A program made the translations under genes and the position numbers. The notes under the pieces were generated by a model. The model saw only the letters and a list, made by a program, of their open reading frames with translations, did no database searches and was not told the DNA's origin. A DNA stretch of 64,000 bases from Undaria pinnatifida (lineage: Eukaryota; Sar; Phaeophyceae; Laminariales; Alariaceae): NCBI GenBank assembly GCA_012845835.1, contig JABAKD010000002.1, forward strand, positions 8,042,120-8,106,119, given 5' to 3'. Positions 44,763 through 56,519 of the stretch are shown piece after piece. The first letter of the stretch is position 1; each line of letters begins with the position of its first letter.

Positions 44763-45022
44763 GGTCGTCAAAAGTCCGATGTATGAAAAATGTCGAAGAA
44801 AAAGAAGTGGGGTTTACAGCGTCGGCCACGTGATGAACAGCCCCCCGGGCTGCTGGGCTAGGGTAGCGTCAGCCTCGCGAAGAGGCCCGGGCTACTGGGA
44901 TATAGGGCATGTATTTCCGAAGTGCAACGGAAGGAGATGTTCGACACGCGCCCATCATGATGTGATACTTTTACTTTTTTTGCGCTTCCTTCACAGTAGG
45001 ATTTTTTTTTTTTTTTCTTACA
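44763..45022. other. No feature recognised
   Basis: No supported frame or repeat partner. Confidence 0.3.
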
Positions 45023-45349
45023 CTTCTACTTTCCAGCTTCTGGACAAGCCGTGGTCACAGGTGTCGTCCCTTCTCCCCCCCTGTTCTTGCCTTCAACTTT
45101 TATCGCGCATAGAATTCAGCAATCCCACTGCTCGTCGATTTTTAATCGAGTGTTGCTAACTCACGCTCTCGCGCTTTCCGCAAGTCAATTTGTGCACAAG
45201 AAAACGTCCCAACTCAAATTTATACGAGTATGCACTCGGCGGGGCTCGAACTCACGAAACTGACCTATACCAGGCTTGAGGATGACCTGATACACCACCG
45301 GGGCGACCGGTTTTATCATCTGATACGCCACCGGGGTGACCGGTTTTTA
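45023..45349 (-). mobile_element. tRNA-derived SINE
   Basis: Minus-strand copy of the 26074-26372 SINE, end to end: tail CTTCTGGACAAGCCG, body CTCACGCTCTCGCG, B box GGGGCTCGAACTCACG and head CGGGGCGACCGG. The head boundary is duplicated (CCACCGGGG(C/T)GACCGG twice, 45295-45346). Confidence 0.75.
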
Positions 45350-45450
45350 TAGTAGGATGTTGTACCACGGCCGTGAGCCCGTGGACTGCGGGTGGGCGGA
45401 TCGACCCCTGGATTGAGTCCCGCCATCGTCACTGTTTTCAGATGGGTCGG
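45350..45450 (+). repeat. Degenerate tRNA-like segment
   Basis: GTACCACGGCCGTGAGCCC ... CCTGGATTGAGTCCCGCC has B-box resemblance only. No cloverleaf could be drawn, so it is probably another SINE head. Confidence 0.3.
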
Positions 45451-47920
45451 TCTCTGGTTCGATTTCCAAGCACACCGCCTGCTTCAAAACTTGGAAATGA
45501 GTGAATGGCCTGATTTGGGACGAATTAACTTGACGTCAACATGGAAAGTATGTAAAGTCTTCAAGTAGTACCAATATGAAATAATGAAATAAATGTCACG
45601 ACCCTCCCCCGAGGGTGCGCGCGGACCTGAACCCCCCACCACACACACCACACTGCCCCCCCCCGAGGGCCAAAGACAACAAAACAAAATAAAATCGTGT
45701 TTTTTTTTTTGTCTCGCGCCCCTGTCGCTGCTGCTCTATGTACGTGTATCTGGCGTCTACTGCTACTGCTTGGCTTTCAAAGCCCCGGTTTGTTTTTGCT
45801 ACCCCCCCATATAGTGCGAAGCATTCGTTTATCTATTGTGCTGTTTTCTCCCAATTGAAAATGGCTCGAAGGTTCTTGAATTCCTATAGCTGTAACGTGA
45901 CTATGTAAACTATTTAGTGGGTGGTGCTATGGGGTACAAAGCGTATCCAACGCTCCGCGTGATCTCACCACTACTATTACTGCTACTACTGAAAGTCTGC
46001 ACGCGGCAGATTGGTCGATTTCTGCGCGTGCGCCAACTTCTATTTACTCAATGAATCATGCGTGTGTGGTGGGAGGGGGTGAATCGCGGGGCAATTTTGA
46101 CCACCCGGATTTTGGTGGGATGGCAATCGGGCCTGTTGGCGACAAGATGTATCAGAATCGCTGTGCGAAACACAGGTTTTGCCCACGGTTTTGCGCAAAA
46201 CAAAGGAGTATGGTCAAAAATCGTCGTGCGAAGCTGGATTATGCGAAAAACAGACAAGAATGACCAGAGTCGCGATGCGAAACGGTTTTTTCTCGTCGCG
46301 CAACACAGTCGGAGGGAATACTTGTCGATCCTCAGGATTCCATAAAATTAAGACCTGATTCCCGCTTGTTGCGCGAACCAATCGAAGGAAAGTTTGTATT
46401 TTCAGTCTTAAAGACGCCATAAAATGGAGCCTCGCTCGTCGGCGAAATACGCAGGTTTTTAAAGCGAACCCACACCTTGCATTACAAACAGTCTACTCGT
46501 CGTATTCGTTGACGTTACGATTATGCAAGCAGTGTTTCAGCCGCTTAGTAAATAGCTGCTGCCGCCGACGCACGCGCCAACGGCACAAACAGGATATGAT
46601 CCCCGCCCTTCCCCCCAGTGGTGCCATCCCCCTTTCCCGCCCTCACCGTCCGTACGACCCTCTAGCCTTGGTTATTTGACGAGATGCTAGCCTTGGTTAT
46701 TTGCTGTCATTAACGCACGTACTAATAATACTGCCTTCCCAAGCCCAGACACAGCAGCTACGACCCCAAGGATTGATATTCTGGGAAAATTCTCCGCATT
46801 TTTTTTCTCTGGAGCCAGTAATAATTTCGTCCGCCTGGGTGCTGCCGTAAAGGCCGCACGCGCCAAAGGAGGGCGACTACATAGACATGCCCCCGCCCCA
46901 CACACACCGCAGACAACATCTCACAACCACAAGAACACCCTTTCTCTGCTGGCGTCGAGACAGCAAGATCTTCAACCTCGCAGACGCCACAACAAGACCG
47001 CCTGCGACAATGAGCTCTTTTCTTCCCGGTTTGACTCGCGTCGACGGACGAGGACGGACCCCCCACGCGAAGCAAGGGTTAACCACGAAAGGATCAGCCA
47101 CGGGGGACGAAGGTGAGAGCTTCCCGCTATGGAAAAAAGCAATAGTTTTGATGGAGTGATGAAATACCGTCGTGGGATGACCCGCGTGTTAAATTAAATG
47201 TGCTCGTAACATTTATCATACTAGCCAATAATAGTTCCACGTTTGAGGTCACAATCGTTTTCGCCCAATAGGTGTAAACCCCCAACATGATATGACCCGC
47301 GTGTTAGCAACGCGGACAAGGGCTCTTCTTCTTCTGTAGACACCGCACGCGTGCTGCGATAAATAGGGGCAGTCGGTGGTTCGCCAAATAATAGTTTAAT
47401 GACGGGGGCTCCCTCCCCAACTGCCTGAGAGCTGCCCGCCATCGTTGGAGTAATGTTTTACTTATGTGTTTTACAGCATGGATTGGTTGTTGTATAATAT
47501 CCCTTATTCCTTATATTATTGTATAATCTAGTCTAATACGCCAACGTCGTGGTAGTGGCGTTTTTTTTTGCTTTGAAAATATCTTGGTTTTAATAACACC
47601 CCCCCAAACAGCTGCGACTCCCGAGCTCCACTCGGCCTCCGGCGGCCTCGCGGTGACGTCACGTCCCATCCGCACAGCAGCACTACGACGCGCCGGCGAA
47701 AGAACGGGCGTCGGTGCCCCACCTCGGCGAGGGGGGAGCGTGGAAATCGCCCTCCCGGGGACGGCTCGCTTGCACCCCCCCCCGCTTTTTCTTCGTCGCT
47801 GCCCGCTAGTTTTTCGAACTCCAACTATATTAAACTTTCGGGTTGCTTTTTGGCCACTTGAGCCATGTACAAAGCCCACCTGTTGCCGGCCGGTATGGCG
47901 GACAAAAACAAATTGGTGCT
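45451..47920. other. No gene supported
   Basis: Frames of 60-122 aa on both strands (45593, 46058, 46758, 46887, 47511) have no recognisable domain. Two adjacent TAGCCTTGGTTATTTG copies lie at 46661 and 46687. A diverged duplication with ATGACCCGCGTGTTA occurs at about 47176 and 47293. Confidence 0.35.
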
Positions 47921-48094
47921 ATATCATCCTCTGTATGTAGACTAAGTACTAAAATGACAAAATAATAACAGGGCACTACGGCAATGCAGCAGCACGTACG
48001 GCAGTAAAGGTATCATCCTCTGTATGTAAGTACTACAAAAACAAAATAATAACGGCAGCAGCACGGCACTGCAGCAGCACGTACGGTAGTAAAG
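47921..48094. repeat. 90-bp tandem duplication
   Basis: ATCATCCTCTGTATGTA at 47922 and 48012, each followed by ACAAAATAATAAC, GCAGCAGCACGTACGG and AGTAAAGG. Confidence 0.8.
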
Positions 48095-48252
48095 GACAGA
48101 AGAGTGCAGCAGTGGGAACGGTGGTACTCCCAAGCACCACCAGTGGGAGGCCGGTATTTTAGAAACAAAAAAAAGGTTCATCTCCCACAGGACGAAAAAG
48201 ACCTACACGTACGGAACGGCCCACCCACCCACCACGGACGACGCAGTGCACC

Positions 48253-48296
48253 CTCCACCCACTCACCCACCCACCCACCCACCCACCCACCGGCCA
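48253..48296. repeat. CCCA microsatellite
   Basis: About ten units of CCCA with edge variation. Confidence 0.8.
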
Positions 48297-49051
48297 AACC
48301 TTTACTGCATACTTCGAATTACAGCAGTACAGCAGTGCAGCATTACGTACAGCAGTACACCTGGTACGCGGGGAGCAGTTAGGCAGTTGGTTGGTTCTTG
48401 AGGACCTTGTATGAAACACGAAACAGACGGGGGAAGTTTCATTTTTCGACGATACTCGGCCATCTCGGGGAGCGAGCAAGCCGCCGTTCACCACCCACCC
48501 ACCACCCACTATCCACCCACGGGCCTACCCAGTACAGCAGTGCAGCAATGCAGCAGTACGTAAGGGGTCACTCACTTGCGCGAGTGCCCCCCCCCGTCCC
48601 TGTCGCGGCTTTAAGCTTCTTTCGTGCGGTTTTGATCGTGCGACACGAAGCTGCAGTGAGTGGAATGGTATTGCGCTGCGCCCAACGGTAACACCTAAAA
48701 CAAGTTTTTTTTGGTCCGCGAGGTACAGATTTACTCGTGCGCGTGCGTGGCTCAAATCCAGTAGTGGAAAATGTGGGTACCCTCCTTATCGTAGCCCTGG
48801 TCTTCGGTTCTATCCTTATTATCGCGGCATTCGTTACCCGGTTAATCAGACCGAACGTACAGGTGTCGCAATCAACGATGGCGCGGCGGACACACGGAGG
48901 ACAGGAAAATCGACGAGGCGAACGAAAACGAAAGGACAAGCAGACGTACAGACTAATTAAATGGTGGTAATATGTTTAGACTATGTACGCACCCCGCAAT
49001 ATGAAAAAAAAAAATGTAGGAGGCCTGCGTTGTTGTTGGTTCATCTCGTCA
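48297..49051. other. No gene supported
   Basis: GCAGCAGTACG words recur (48325-48360 and 48530-48562). 48737-48970 is an open frame with one hydrophobic stretch (LLIVALVFGSILIIAAFV), which could be a membrane segment or chance. The antisense reading contains GFEPRTRTS, a tRNA-SINE-type artefact peptide. Confidence 0.25.
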
Positions 49052-49441
49052 GGTATTCCCAGGTCTGATTGGTAACATCTTCCATGTCTAAAATCATTGG
49101 ATTCTGTGCATCCTTTTATTAGAAGATGTGGATGGTATGATTGGAACGAGCGCTACACACTGCCAGACGGCCAATTTTAGTAAGAAGAAGGAATCTACCC
49201 TGTGGGCCATCCTCCCTGTGTCCGGCCGCTACAACATATACTCTCCCTCGAAGGTGGAAATTGACGGATGCCTTGAACATTTATGAGCAACTTGTGGCTA
49301 TTATTGCTTTGTTCGTTTTTCCATCTTTGACAACAATGTGTAAGCGCCAATTCCAATCATACCATCATATATGCATGGAAATCCGGAATCCAATTGCTTT
49401 TGACGTGAAGCATGTTTACCAATCAGACCTGAACACCTGGC
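49052..49441. mobile_element. Foldback element with about 110-bp inverted ends
   Basis: CAGGTATTCCCAGGTCTGATTGG on the left (49052 onward) pairs with CCAATCAGACCTGAACACCTGG at the right. Complementarity continues through ATTGGATTC, GGATGGTATGATTGGAA and GCGCTACACACTG (to about 49165) against 49330-49441. The central 165 bp are unpaired. No coding frame. Confidence 0.75.
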
Positions 49442-49919
49442 GTAAGTAGATCAGTACTGCTGTAAGGCCCCTCAAGAACAACTAACTCTACCGACTCTTG
49501 ACCGAGGCGTCATCAATCAAACCTCTCACTTCTTCTACAGTAGTATCAGATTATTTCATTGTGCCATTGGCCGTCTATCTGGCAATGTACGCTTTTTTTT
49601 CCATTGAGTCATTATTTAACCCCCACACTAAGACAATACCTGGTACACTAGCGTATTATTTCCACTCTAGCCGTTGATTCTGTGACGATATTAACACCCA
49701 AGGAGTCCTAACATTCCCGTCCACAGTGATACGAGATCTGTCCTGGCATATGATACCGCCTGCCTTGGATGTGTAATTTTATACTAGTATAATGAGTATT
49801 ACATCCTCCAGGGGTCAAACGTTATTCGTATTATCATTGTTAAGCATGTAGTCTATGCTTGCCCTCTGACAAGCTTATTGTTTTGCGTTTCTCGCCTGTT
49901 CCCTCTCCTGGTGCCCTGT
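49442..49919. other. No feature recognised
   Basis: No supported frame or repeat partner. Confidence 0.3.
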
Positions 49920-50190
49920 TGTTAAGATACGGCCTCGAAAGGCTTGTGATTATTCGAATTTGAGACCATTTGGATGGGTTTCGTATGATAAGGTTGGCGT
50001 TTTATGTTCGGGAAAGTTAGGAAGTAGGTCGGAGCCACGTGCCTCCGATCTCAGAAGCTATCCCGGGCTCTGGTGAAAACGAACAAACCTACACCTCTAC
50101 GAAGGAACGAAAGTGAAGCGTACTCTCCGAGGACCTGCTTAATTGGCAGGCCTGCAGGGGGCACTCTGTGTCCCCACCTTTAACTTAACA
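49920..50190 (+). repeat. Solo LTR of the Ty3/gypsy family
   Basis: Starts TGTTAAGATACGGCCTCGAA and ends TTTAACTTAACA, colinear with both LTRs of the large element. Flanked by CTGT at 49916-49919 and 50191-50194, a clean 4-bp target duplication. No internal sequence: the product expected from recombination between the two LTRs of a former full element. Confidence 0.9.
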
Positions 50191-50363
50191 CTGTGTTGCA
50201 GTAGCCTGCAGACTACCGAGATAAAACAGCCACGGCGCAAACAGGGTTCTTGCCTTGCTCTGCCATCAAGTAAATGCCTGTCTCGACTACCGGAACGGTA
50301 TCGAACACAGCAATTTCCTAAACCTGAGGCTGGTTCACGATTGCGTTGGTTGGCTATGAGTGG

Positions 50364-51147
50364 TAACAGGAGTGTAACAATGCTGACCATGATATAAAGC
50401 CTCGGCAGCGCAATTGTTGTTGTTGCGGGGAGCTCAGAGGGGATGAGTCAAGAAAAATGAGTGATCAATACAGCATCGGTCAATGCCCAGTTGGGAAATA
50501 GAATTTCGGTAGGGCTGCGCACTGGTAGCCTCGATTAGTAGATACTGTACTGACTGTGCCAGCAATCGGTACAATACTGGACTGCATCCGTATACTGGAT
50601 TTGAGCGAATCGAGTTCCCCTCTCCCCTCCTGGACCTCATCTTGTAAGGGGTTCCATTTTGAAAAGTGCCGTGTTTTCTTGGACGTACCCCTAGTACCGA
50701 ACACTGACAGTAAATAATGTACTGGCAGTTTACCCCGTGCCAGCGCACAGCCCTATAACAGGAGTGTAACAATGCTGACCATGATATAAAGCCTCGGCAG
50801 CGCAATTGTTGTTGTTGCGGGGAGCTCAGAGGGGATGAGTCAAGAAAAATGAGTGATCAATACAGCATCGGTCAATGCCCAGTTGGGAAATAGAATTTCG
50901 GTAGGGCTGCGCACTGGTAGCCTCGATTAGTAGATACTGTACTGACTGTGCCAGCAATCGGTACAATACTGGACTGCATCCGTATACTGGATTTGAGCGA
51001 ATCGAGTTCCCCTCTCCCCTCCTGGACTTCATCTTGTAAGGGGTTCCATTTTGAAAAGTGCCGTGTTTTCTTGGACGTACCCCTAGTACCGAACACTGAC
51101 AGTAAATAATGTACTGGCAGTTTACCCCGTGCCAGCGCACAGCCCTA
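50364..51147. repeat. 392-bp near-perfect tandem duplication
   Basis: Copies 50364-50755 and 50756-51147 differ at a single site that I could find (ACCTCAT versus ACTTCAT at about 50635/51027). The minus-strand frames inside (e.g. 74 aa at 50480-50704 and 50872-51096) are duplicated with it and unrecognised; the second copy extends to 165 aa (50826-51323). Confidence 0.9.
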
Positions 51148-51672
51148 TATGTTGGGCGTTCCAAGCTACAAGCTACTACAGTGCAACGAGCTGTATCACA
51201 CAGTACAGGCTGCTCAGAATATAATCCTATACTGCTCGATATGCGACGCGCTCGCGCTAATCCTCCGCGGTCGAAAAGACCGAACTTGTGGTTTATTTTT
51301 CGCTGCAGGTGTCTGCAACCCACAAGAGTGTGTTATGCTGGTACTGCACGATGCAGTAGGGGTCCCTCTATAGTGCCGGTGTAGCAGGGCCGATTGGTAG
51401 AGTGGAGGCGCACCAGTTGATTTCTGGGGTTCGTCACATGACGAGTTATGTACTCAACACACATATAAACTGATTTTAATTTTGAGTAAAACTAAATGTG
51501 CAAACCGATGAACATGAGCAGAACCTCCATGATCATGGTCTATGTACACAAAAAAAATAACATTTTTGCGAAACAAGGCAAACATCGCGACGATTTTGGG
51601 TTAACGAGCTCCGCCATTCAGAAACAAAAGCGCCAAAAAAATGCTTCCTCTATCGTATCACTACTGCCCAAG
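51148..51672. other. No gene; tRNA-like SINE head at 51375-51435
   Basis: GCAGGGCCGATTGGTAGAGTGG resembles an A box and TCTGGGGTTCGTCAC a B box, at SINE-head spacing. The 51590-51640 stretch (GACGATTTTGGGTTAACGAG) echoes family E interiors. Confidence 0.4.
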
Positions 51673-51897
51673 GCTACGATAAGGGGGGTACCCCCATTTT
51701 CACCGGTGTACCCCACGGATGAAAATTGTTCAGGCACTTGTTTTGGCGCAGCTTAGATCACCTTGGCATTGCGGATTGATTTCATCAATAAAAAACATGA
51801 AGAAAACGTAAGATTGCATAGGAACGAAGGGGTTACTCGCGCCAGTGACCCCTAGCCACTGAAATAAAAGGCCTAAAAGGGGACCCCCTACCGTCAC
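51673..51897. mobile_element. Family D MITE
   Basis: Left GCTACGATAAGGGGGGTACC; right-end complement runs GGTGACGGTAGGGGGTCCCC. Contains TTACTCGCGCCAGTGACCCC, a member of the palindrome ACTCGCGCGAGTGACTC seen in the other D copies. Confidence 0.65.
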
Positions 51898-52158
51898 CTG
51901 GGTCAACTGTAAGTGCCGGTTGCCCGCTTTTAAGGGCCTGTGAATTCGGTTCGAGAAGATTGGAACAAGCCGTAGTGGCAGTATGCGGAGTAGTGCCGGT
52001 TGAGGCCATGGTGCCGGCATTCCCCTCTATAGTGCACCTGCCGGCACCATAGAGGGACAACTCCTAGTGTATCCCAGATACGATACGGAAACGTAAAAGA
52101 GCACAAGGTTCTCCTTCGGACAGTGGTTTGCCTGATATCCCCGAGGTGTCGCGACCAG

Positions 52159-52684
52159 AGCTATCGTGGGGGGGGTACCCCCACTCTCACTACCTGGCTT
52201 GAGTTACGCTAATAGAATTAACAGCACGAGTGACTCCTTATCTCGCTGACGGAAAATACTTTAGGCATTAATTTTGTCGAAGCACCGCTTGCTATTGCAG
52301 GTAGATTTTACAAAAATCTAAAACGGCACGAACCCTCAAGACCGGACTGATTCTACGATAGCCCCCCGCAAAAAAACTTCGATTTTCTTGAACGAACATT
52401 TCATGGCCACTAGACACGAGAAAGGGTGCTATGAAAAAAGCGTCTTCAAACATTTTCATGCTTGCAAAGAAAGGTGTATCGAACGATGACGTCGGGATGG
52501 CAAGGGGCACCGTATTTCAGGAGACCGGCCGGAAGCTGGTTTCAAAAAACCGGCGATTTTGTTAAAGAAAAGCTGGGGGGGCTACCGTAGTAAGACTCAC
52601 CGCAAAGGAACAGGGTGGGTTACTCGCGCGAGTTGTCTCGATCCACTGCAAAAATAGGTCCCAGATGGGGCCCCCTACCGTAGC
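52159..52684. mobile_element. Family D MITE carrying a nested family C MITE
   Basis: Left AGCTATCGTGGGGGGGGTACC; right CCCCCTACCGTAGC. D-specific blocks GACGGAAAATACTTTAGGC and CACGAACCCTCAAGACC stop at 52343 and resume at 52601 with CGCAAAGGAACAGG, exactly where consensus D copies are continuous. Confidence 0.7.
52344..52600 (+). mobile_element. Family C MITE, nested
   Basis: Left GGACTGATTCTACGATAGCC; right-end complement GGTGAGTCTTACTACGGTAG. Interior matches 10422-10684 (AACGATGACGTCGGG, CGGCGATTTTGTTAAAGAAA). Confidence 0.7.
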
Positions 52685-53103
52685 CGGGGTCCGAACGCAA
52701 GTGAAAAATGGAACACAGGCGTCCTTACGAGCGAAGCCAGGCACGACAACACCATAAAAAGAATGAAAAAAAACTCTGGAAAACTAGAGGAAAAAAAAGC
52801 AAGCAAGCCTGGACCCACCCTGCAAGTAACCACGAGCAAGGTACAACGGCCAGCCCAATCATTTTTTTTAAATGAACTTTTGTCCCGGTGCACACCGTCC
52901 GACTGTTACGGGCCATTATGATCCAAGGAAGGTGTGTAAAGGTGTGTCCTATGTATTTGCAGGTGTGTCAGTTGACTACAGTACTTCCTGTTTATCCTGG
53001 TAAATAAATGCTGTAAAAGCTCCTGAAAGAACAAAGAAAGGTAAGCGCTCCTGATCAATTTTCATCTTCTCCGTAAAGTTTCCTGGTCTAGGGGGGGTAT
53101 TCC
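52685..53103. other. No feature recognised
   Basis: Frames at 52675-52916 minus are hydrophobic but overlap A/T runs; not supported. Confidence 0.3.
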
Positions 53104-53315
53104 AGGGATGCTCACGGGTCATGACACGACCCGCAGGTCGGATCGGTGGATATTCGAATCTCACGGGTCGAGCCGGGTCGGGTCAACCCGGAAGATACCC
53201 AAACGATCACGGGTCGAGCCGGGTCGGGTCGGGTCGGGTCAATATGCTTTCAACCTCTCAAGTGTCGAGTCAGGTTAAGTGACCCGACCCGCGCCGCGAG
53301 CTGACCCGTGAACAA
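53104..53315 (+). repeat. GGGTC hairpin repeat
   Basis: Runs of GGGTCGGGTCGGGTC with flanking CACGGGTCATGACACGACCC and GACCCGACCCGCG make a strong fold-back. A second, inverted copy lies at 57783-57968. Confidence 0.75.
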
Positions 53316-53740
53316 CCCTGAAAAAAATGTTTTTTTTTGCCCGGTTCAATTTTTCTTGACAAAGAATGGCCCTATCGCGTACCTGATGACTTATGCCCAG
53401 TGTCAATTTAAACTTACATCTGTGCTGCCCTACACTTTCCAATCGCCTTCTAAGGACATCAGAGGGTGAGTGGGCGAAAGAAACAAACAAAATAAAAAAA
53501 GTATATGCGTAGCTTCGTATATGTGTAGCACAACACGAAAATGGTACGAGGTACTGGAGTGTGACAGATGCCACACTCGACCAGTCGCTTCGCTCCCGGC
53601 CTTGTCGGTGGCGATATTTTCGCGTGTTCGTAATTATGGTTTGATTTCGAGCAAACGGCCTATCTCCTCCCTCCTTCCCTCCCTCCCTGATTGTCATCGT
53701 CTGGCTTAAATCCGGCTTAAACGCCTCACGCTCCGCTTCG

Positions 53741-54121
53741 TTGCTCCCCGCCCACCTCATGCAAATAGCAGGTGACACAAATGTGTCGCAAATCGACGAC
53801 GCCTCGTCGATCCACTCTCAGACCCCACCCCGCCACAACAAGCCGGCATTATCCTCGGCAATTTCACAACAGCTGCCGCTTCCCCCCCAGGCGCCGCCCC
53901 AGCACGCCGCCCGGGGGGGGGCGGGGTACCCGCCACCGCAAACGCTCGATGGCCATCAGGATCCGGAAGGATTGTATGCAGACGGGCTTCGCATTGTCTA
54001 TGCGCAGGTGGTGCCAACTGCACCGCCGGCGACGGCGGCCGTGGTGGACGGTGAGAAAAAACACCTCCTAGTATTAGACATGGAGGGGCACTTCGCTCGT
54101 TCCATGGTGTACCTGCTTTAA
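53741..54121 (+). CDS. Hypothetical Pro/Gln-rich frame, 126 aa
   Basis: Open from ATG to TAA with low-complexity QQLPLPPQAPPQHAA and a more ordinary end (VVDGEKKHLLVLDMEGHF). A possible splice donor (GACGGTGAG) falls at about 54050. GC-rich compared with its surroundings. No domain recognised; an antisense frame of equal length exists. Confidence 0.25.
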   Translation: MLPAHLMQIAGDTNVSQIDDASSIHSQTPPRHNKPALSSAISQQLPLPPQAPPQHAARGGAGYPPPQTLDGHQDPEGLYADGLRIVYAQVVPTAPPATAAVVDGEKKHLLVLDMEGHFARSMVYLL

Positions 54122-54874
54122 GAACCTCCTGTAACAAGCCAAGTTAGATGGTATTGTCTCTACTGTACCCTTGTCTTTTACTACGGCAAAAAAGATCGCA
54201 CATCGATTCGAAATGCTCTGCTATTCGTGACAAAGCCGTTTCATCTGGGCTTGTCTCCTGAAAACTCTCAAACCGGGTGGTCTTAAATTGAGTAGCACGC
54301 CACCTGTAACCGGTCTTCGGCTCTTCCAGCTTCTTGTAGCCCCTCCTGCCGGGGAGACCCTATTATGTGCGCGGCGTGGCTCTACGCCCCGCTTTCGTGC
54401 AGAGCAACCTGGTTACTCTGTCAATCCTGCCCATCAGTGCAGACCCAAGCCGACCCCAACCCTAACCGTCACCGCGCATCTCTAGCCCAAACCCTTGGAC
54501 GGGCTCGAGGTCGGCAGGGGTGGTTGCGGACTCCGTCGCGTGTTTGGCTGGAGGCGTGCTACGTAAGGGGTAGCACCTGATATTTCTAGGGTTCTAGTTC
54601 GCTTGAGAAGCTCCGTGCATTCCACCTAAACGCTGTCTTTTATTGAGAAAAATAATAGGTGCACAGTTGCCACGGCCTGGTTAGGTATTTAATCGAATAA
54701 CATAGAAAAAAAAGGCATGCTGCGGTAGAGGTGCCCGATGTTGTGTGCTCCGAGGCTCCTAACGCAAACTCAAAAGTTGAGCGAGAAAAAAAAGGAAACT
54801 ATAACCCAACGGGAAAAAAAATCTATGGCCCATATGACAGATGCAAAACATTTTTTTTTCGTAGTGTGGACCAA
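54122..54874. other. No feature recognised
   Basis: Short frames only. Confidence 0.3.
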
Positions 54875-55153
54875 GGCTGCGTTGGGGGGATGTTAATACG
54901 CCCCCCTTTTCCAGTAATAGATTTGAGCCACTCGCACAATTGACTCTGTACCTCACTCTGACGAAAATACTGTACGCGATATGCTTGGAGCAGCGTGGCT
55001 AACTATTGTGTATTGCGGATTCATGTTGCTATTAATAAATTTAAAAAAACCTAACAAGGTTGAGACCATAAAGGAACAGGGGATCACTCGCGCGAGTGAC
55101 TCCGGGCCAATGCAAAGAAAAGGGCCCCCAAAATGGGACGGCCCTATCGTAGC
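54875..55153. mobile_element. Family D MITE
   Basis: GGCTGCGTTGGGGGG at the left, CCCTATCGTAGC at the right. Between them: GACTCTGTACCTCACTCTGAC, GAAAATACTGTACGCGA, GCAGCGTGGCTAACTA and ATCACTCGCGCGAGTGACTC. Confidence 0.7.
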
Positions 55154-55385
55154 ATCGGTCTGGTGTTGCGAAAAAACTGTGGAAATCCAAATTTTGGGGG
55201 AGGTTAAGAACCCCCCTCCCCGTCAATTCCAAAGCGCTATCTTAGCTACAAAAAACGTGATATCTTATCCCTATTATCGTAGTACGCGCTTGAACAAGAA
55301 TGTGGTGTTAAAACGACATGGGAGGTTCCGTCAGCTGATGGATCCACGTCAATCCGATATTTTTGGGTCCAACAGTGCTGTTGTA

Positions 55386-55672
55386 CAGTGAGAGCGTACC
55401 CAGATTTAACCCTTTTAGCACCGCAGTCTCGACATGAGAACAAAACACTTGGATTTAGACTAGGATAACTGTAGGAGTTGGAAATGGTTCAATAACACCC
55501 CGTATCTAGCTGATACAAGCGCTACGTAGCGGCGCATCTTGCTATTGTTGGCGGTGGGAAAACACATTCCTTGGTAGCTTTTGGCCCTTGTATAGGCGGG
55601 ACACGTCGTTTTGATCGCCCTTAAGCCCCAAACGCTTTTATCTTGGGCACTCTTGAATCGGGGTACCCACTG
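55386..55672. mobile_element. Pogo-like MITE, diverged
   Basis: Left CAGTGAGAGCGTACCCAGAT after TA; the right-end complement reads CAGTGGGTACCCCGATTCAA then GAGTGCCC, like 1977-2165. The interior holds GCACCGCAGTCTCGACATG, also seen at 5686. Confidence 0.5.
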
Positions 55673-56183
55673 CGGTACTCGTGTCGTGGCACGCGTCGGC
55701 GGCCTCTAATGCTAGCAAACTGGCCGACCGAAAGGCCAGCATCGACCAATCAGGCCGTTGTAGTGCTGCACGAAAGCGCGCTGCATTGTGCGAACAAGGG
55801 TGCCGGTGTTGCAGTGACATGTGCTACATCTTCACGGCCTTCTTTTGCCAGCCGCTGGAGGAGCTTCGTAAACTTAATCAAAAGATTTCTTCGACCCACG
55901 TCACGATCAATATACTCCAGATCGATAGATTCTAATAATGATGGAAAGGTTTTTTGTTTTTAACCCGTGCTTTAGATTATTTTCTGAGGGCTCTTTGCTT
56001 GAGGAGCTCTACACCCCATTCAATCAAAAAGCGACTTGTTTTAGAAATGTTGAACGTGTAGCACGATGATTAATCAACCGTGGTCAAAAGAGAAATATAT
56101 AATACAACGGCATCCCGACAATATTTTGACAGTGAACTCATTAGTGCAGGAGCCCCGTAGTCGCAGGCGTTTAGGCCGATCAA
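55673..56183. other. No feature recognised
   Basis: Frames 55643-55963 and 55681-55935 overlap in different registers and show no motif. Confidence 0.3.
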
Positions 56184-56460
56184 GGCTACCGTTTTGTAGT
56201 ATCATACCCCCTTTTTTACCACTGGACTTGAGTTGATCCACTCGCGCGAGTGACTCTGTACCTCACTGAGAAAAATACTTCAGGCGATTTTCTTGACGCA
56301 GCGTAGCTAACTAACCATTCCATTGCCGATTAACATCGCAAAATTTAAACAGCACGAGGAAGCTTAAGGCCGCGAAGGAGCAAGGGGGTCGCTCGCGCGG
56401 GTGACTCCGAGCGACCGCAGGAAAAAAAAATGGTTCCCAAAATGACCCCCCTGCCGTAAA
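56184..56460. mobile_element. Family D MITE
   Basis: GGCTACCG at the left edge, CCCCCCTGCCGTA at the right. Inside: CCACTCGCGCGAGTGACTC, GTACCTCACTGAGAAAAATAC, GCAGCGTAGCTAACTAACC and a second GTCGCTCGCGCGGGTGACTC. Confidence 0.7.
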
Positions 56461-56519
56461 TTTGGTCGGCCTGACAGTACTATGATACCTCTATCACGCT
56501 CGAGTACCGTGGGTGGTTA

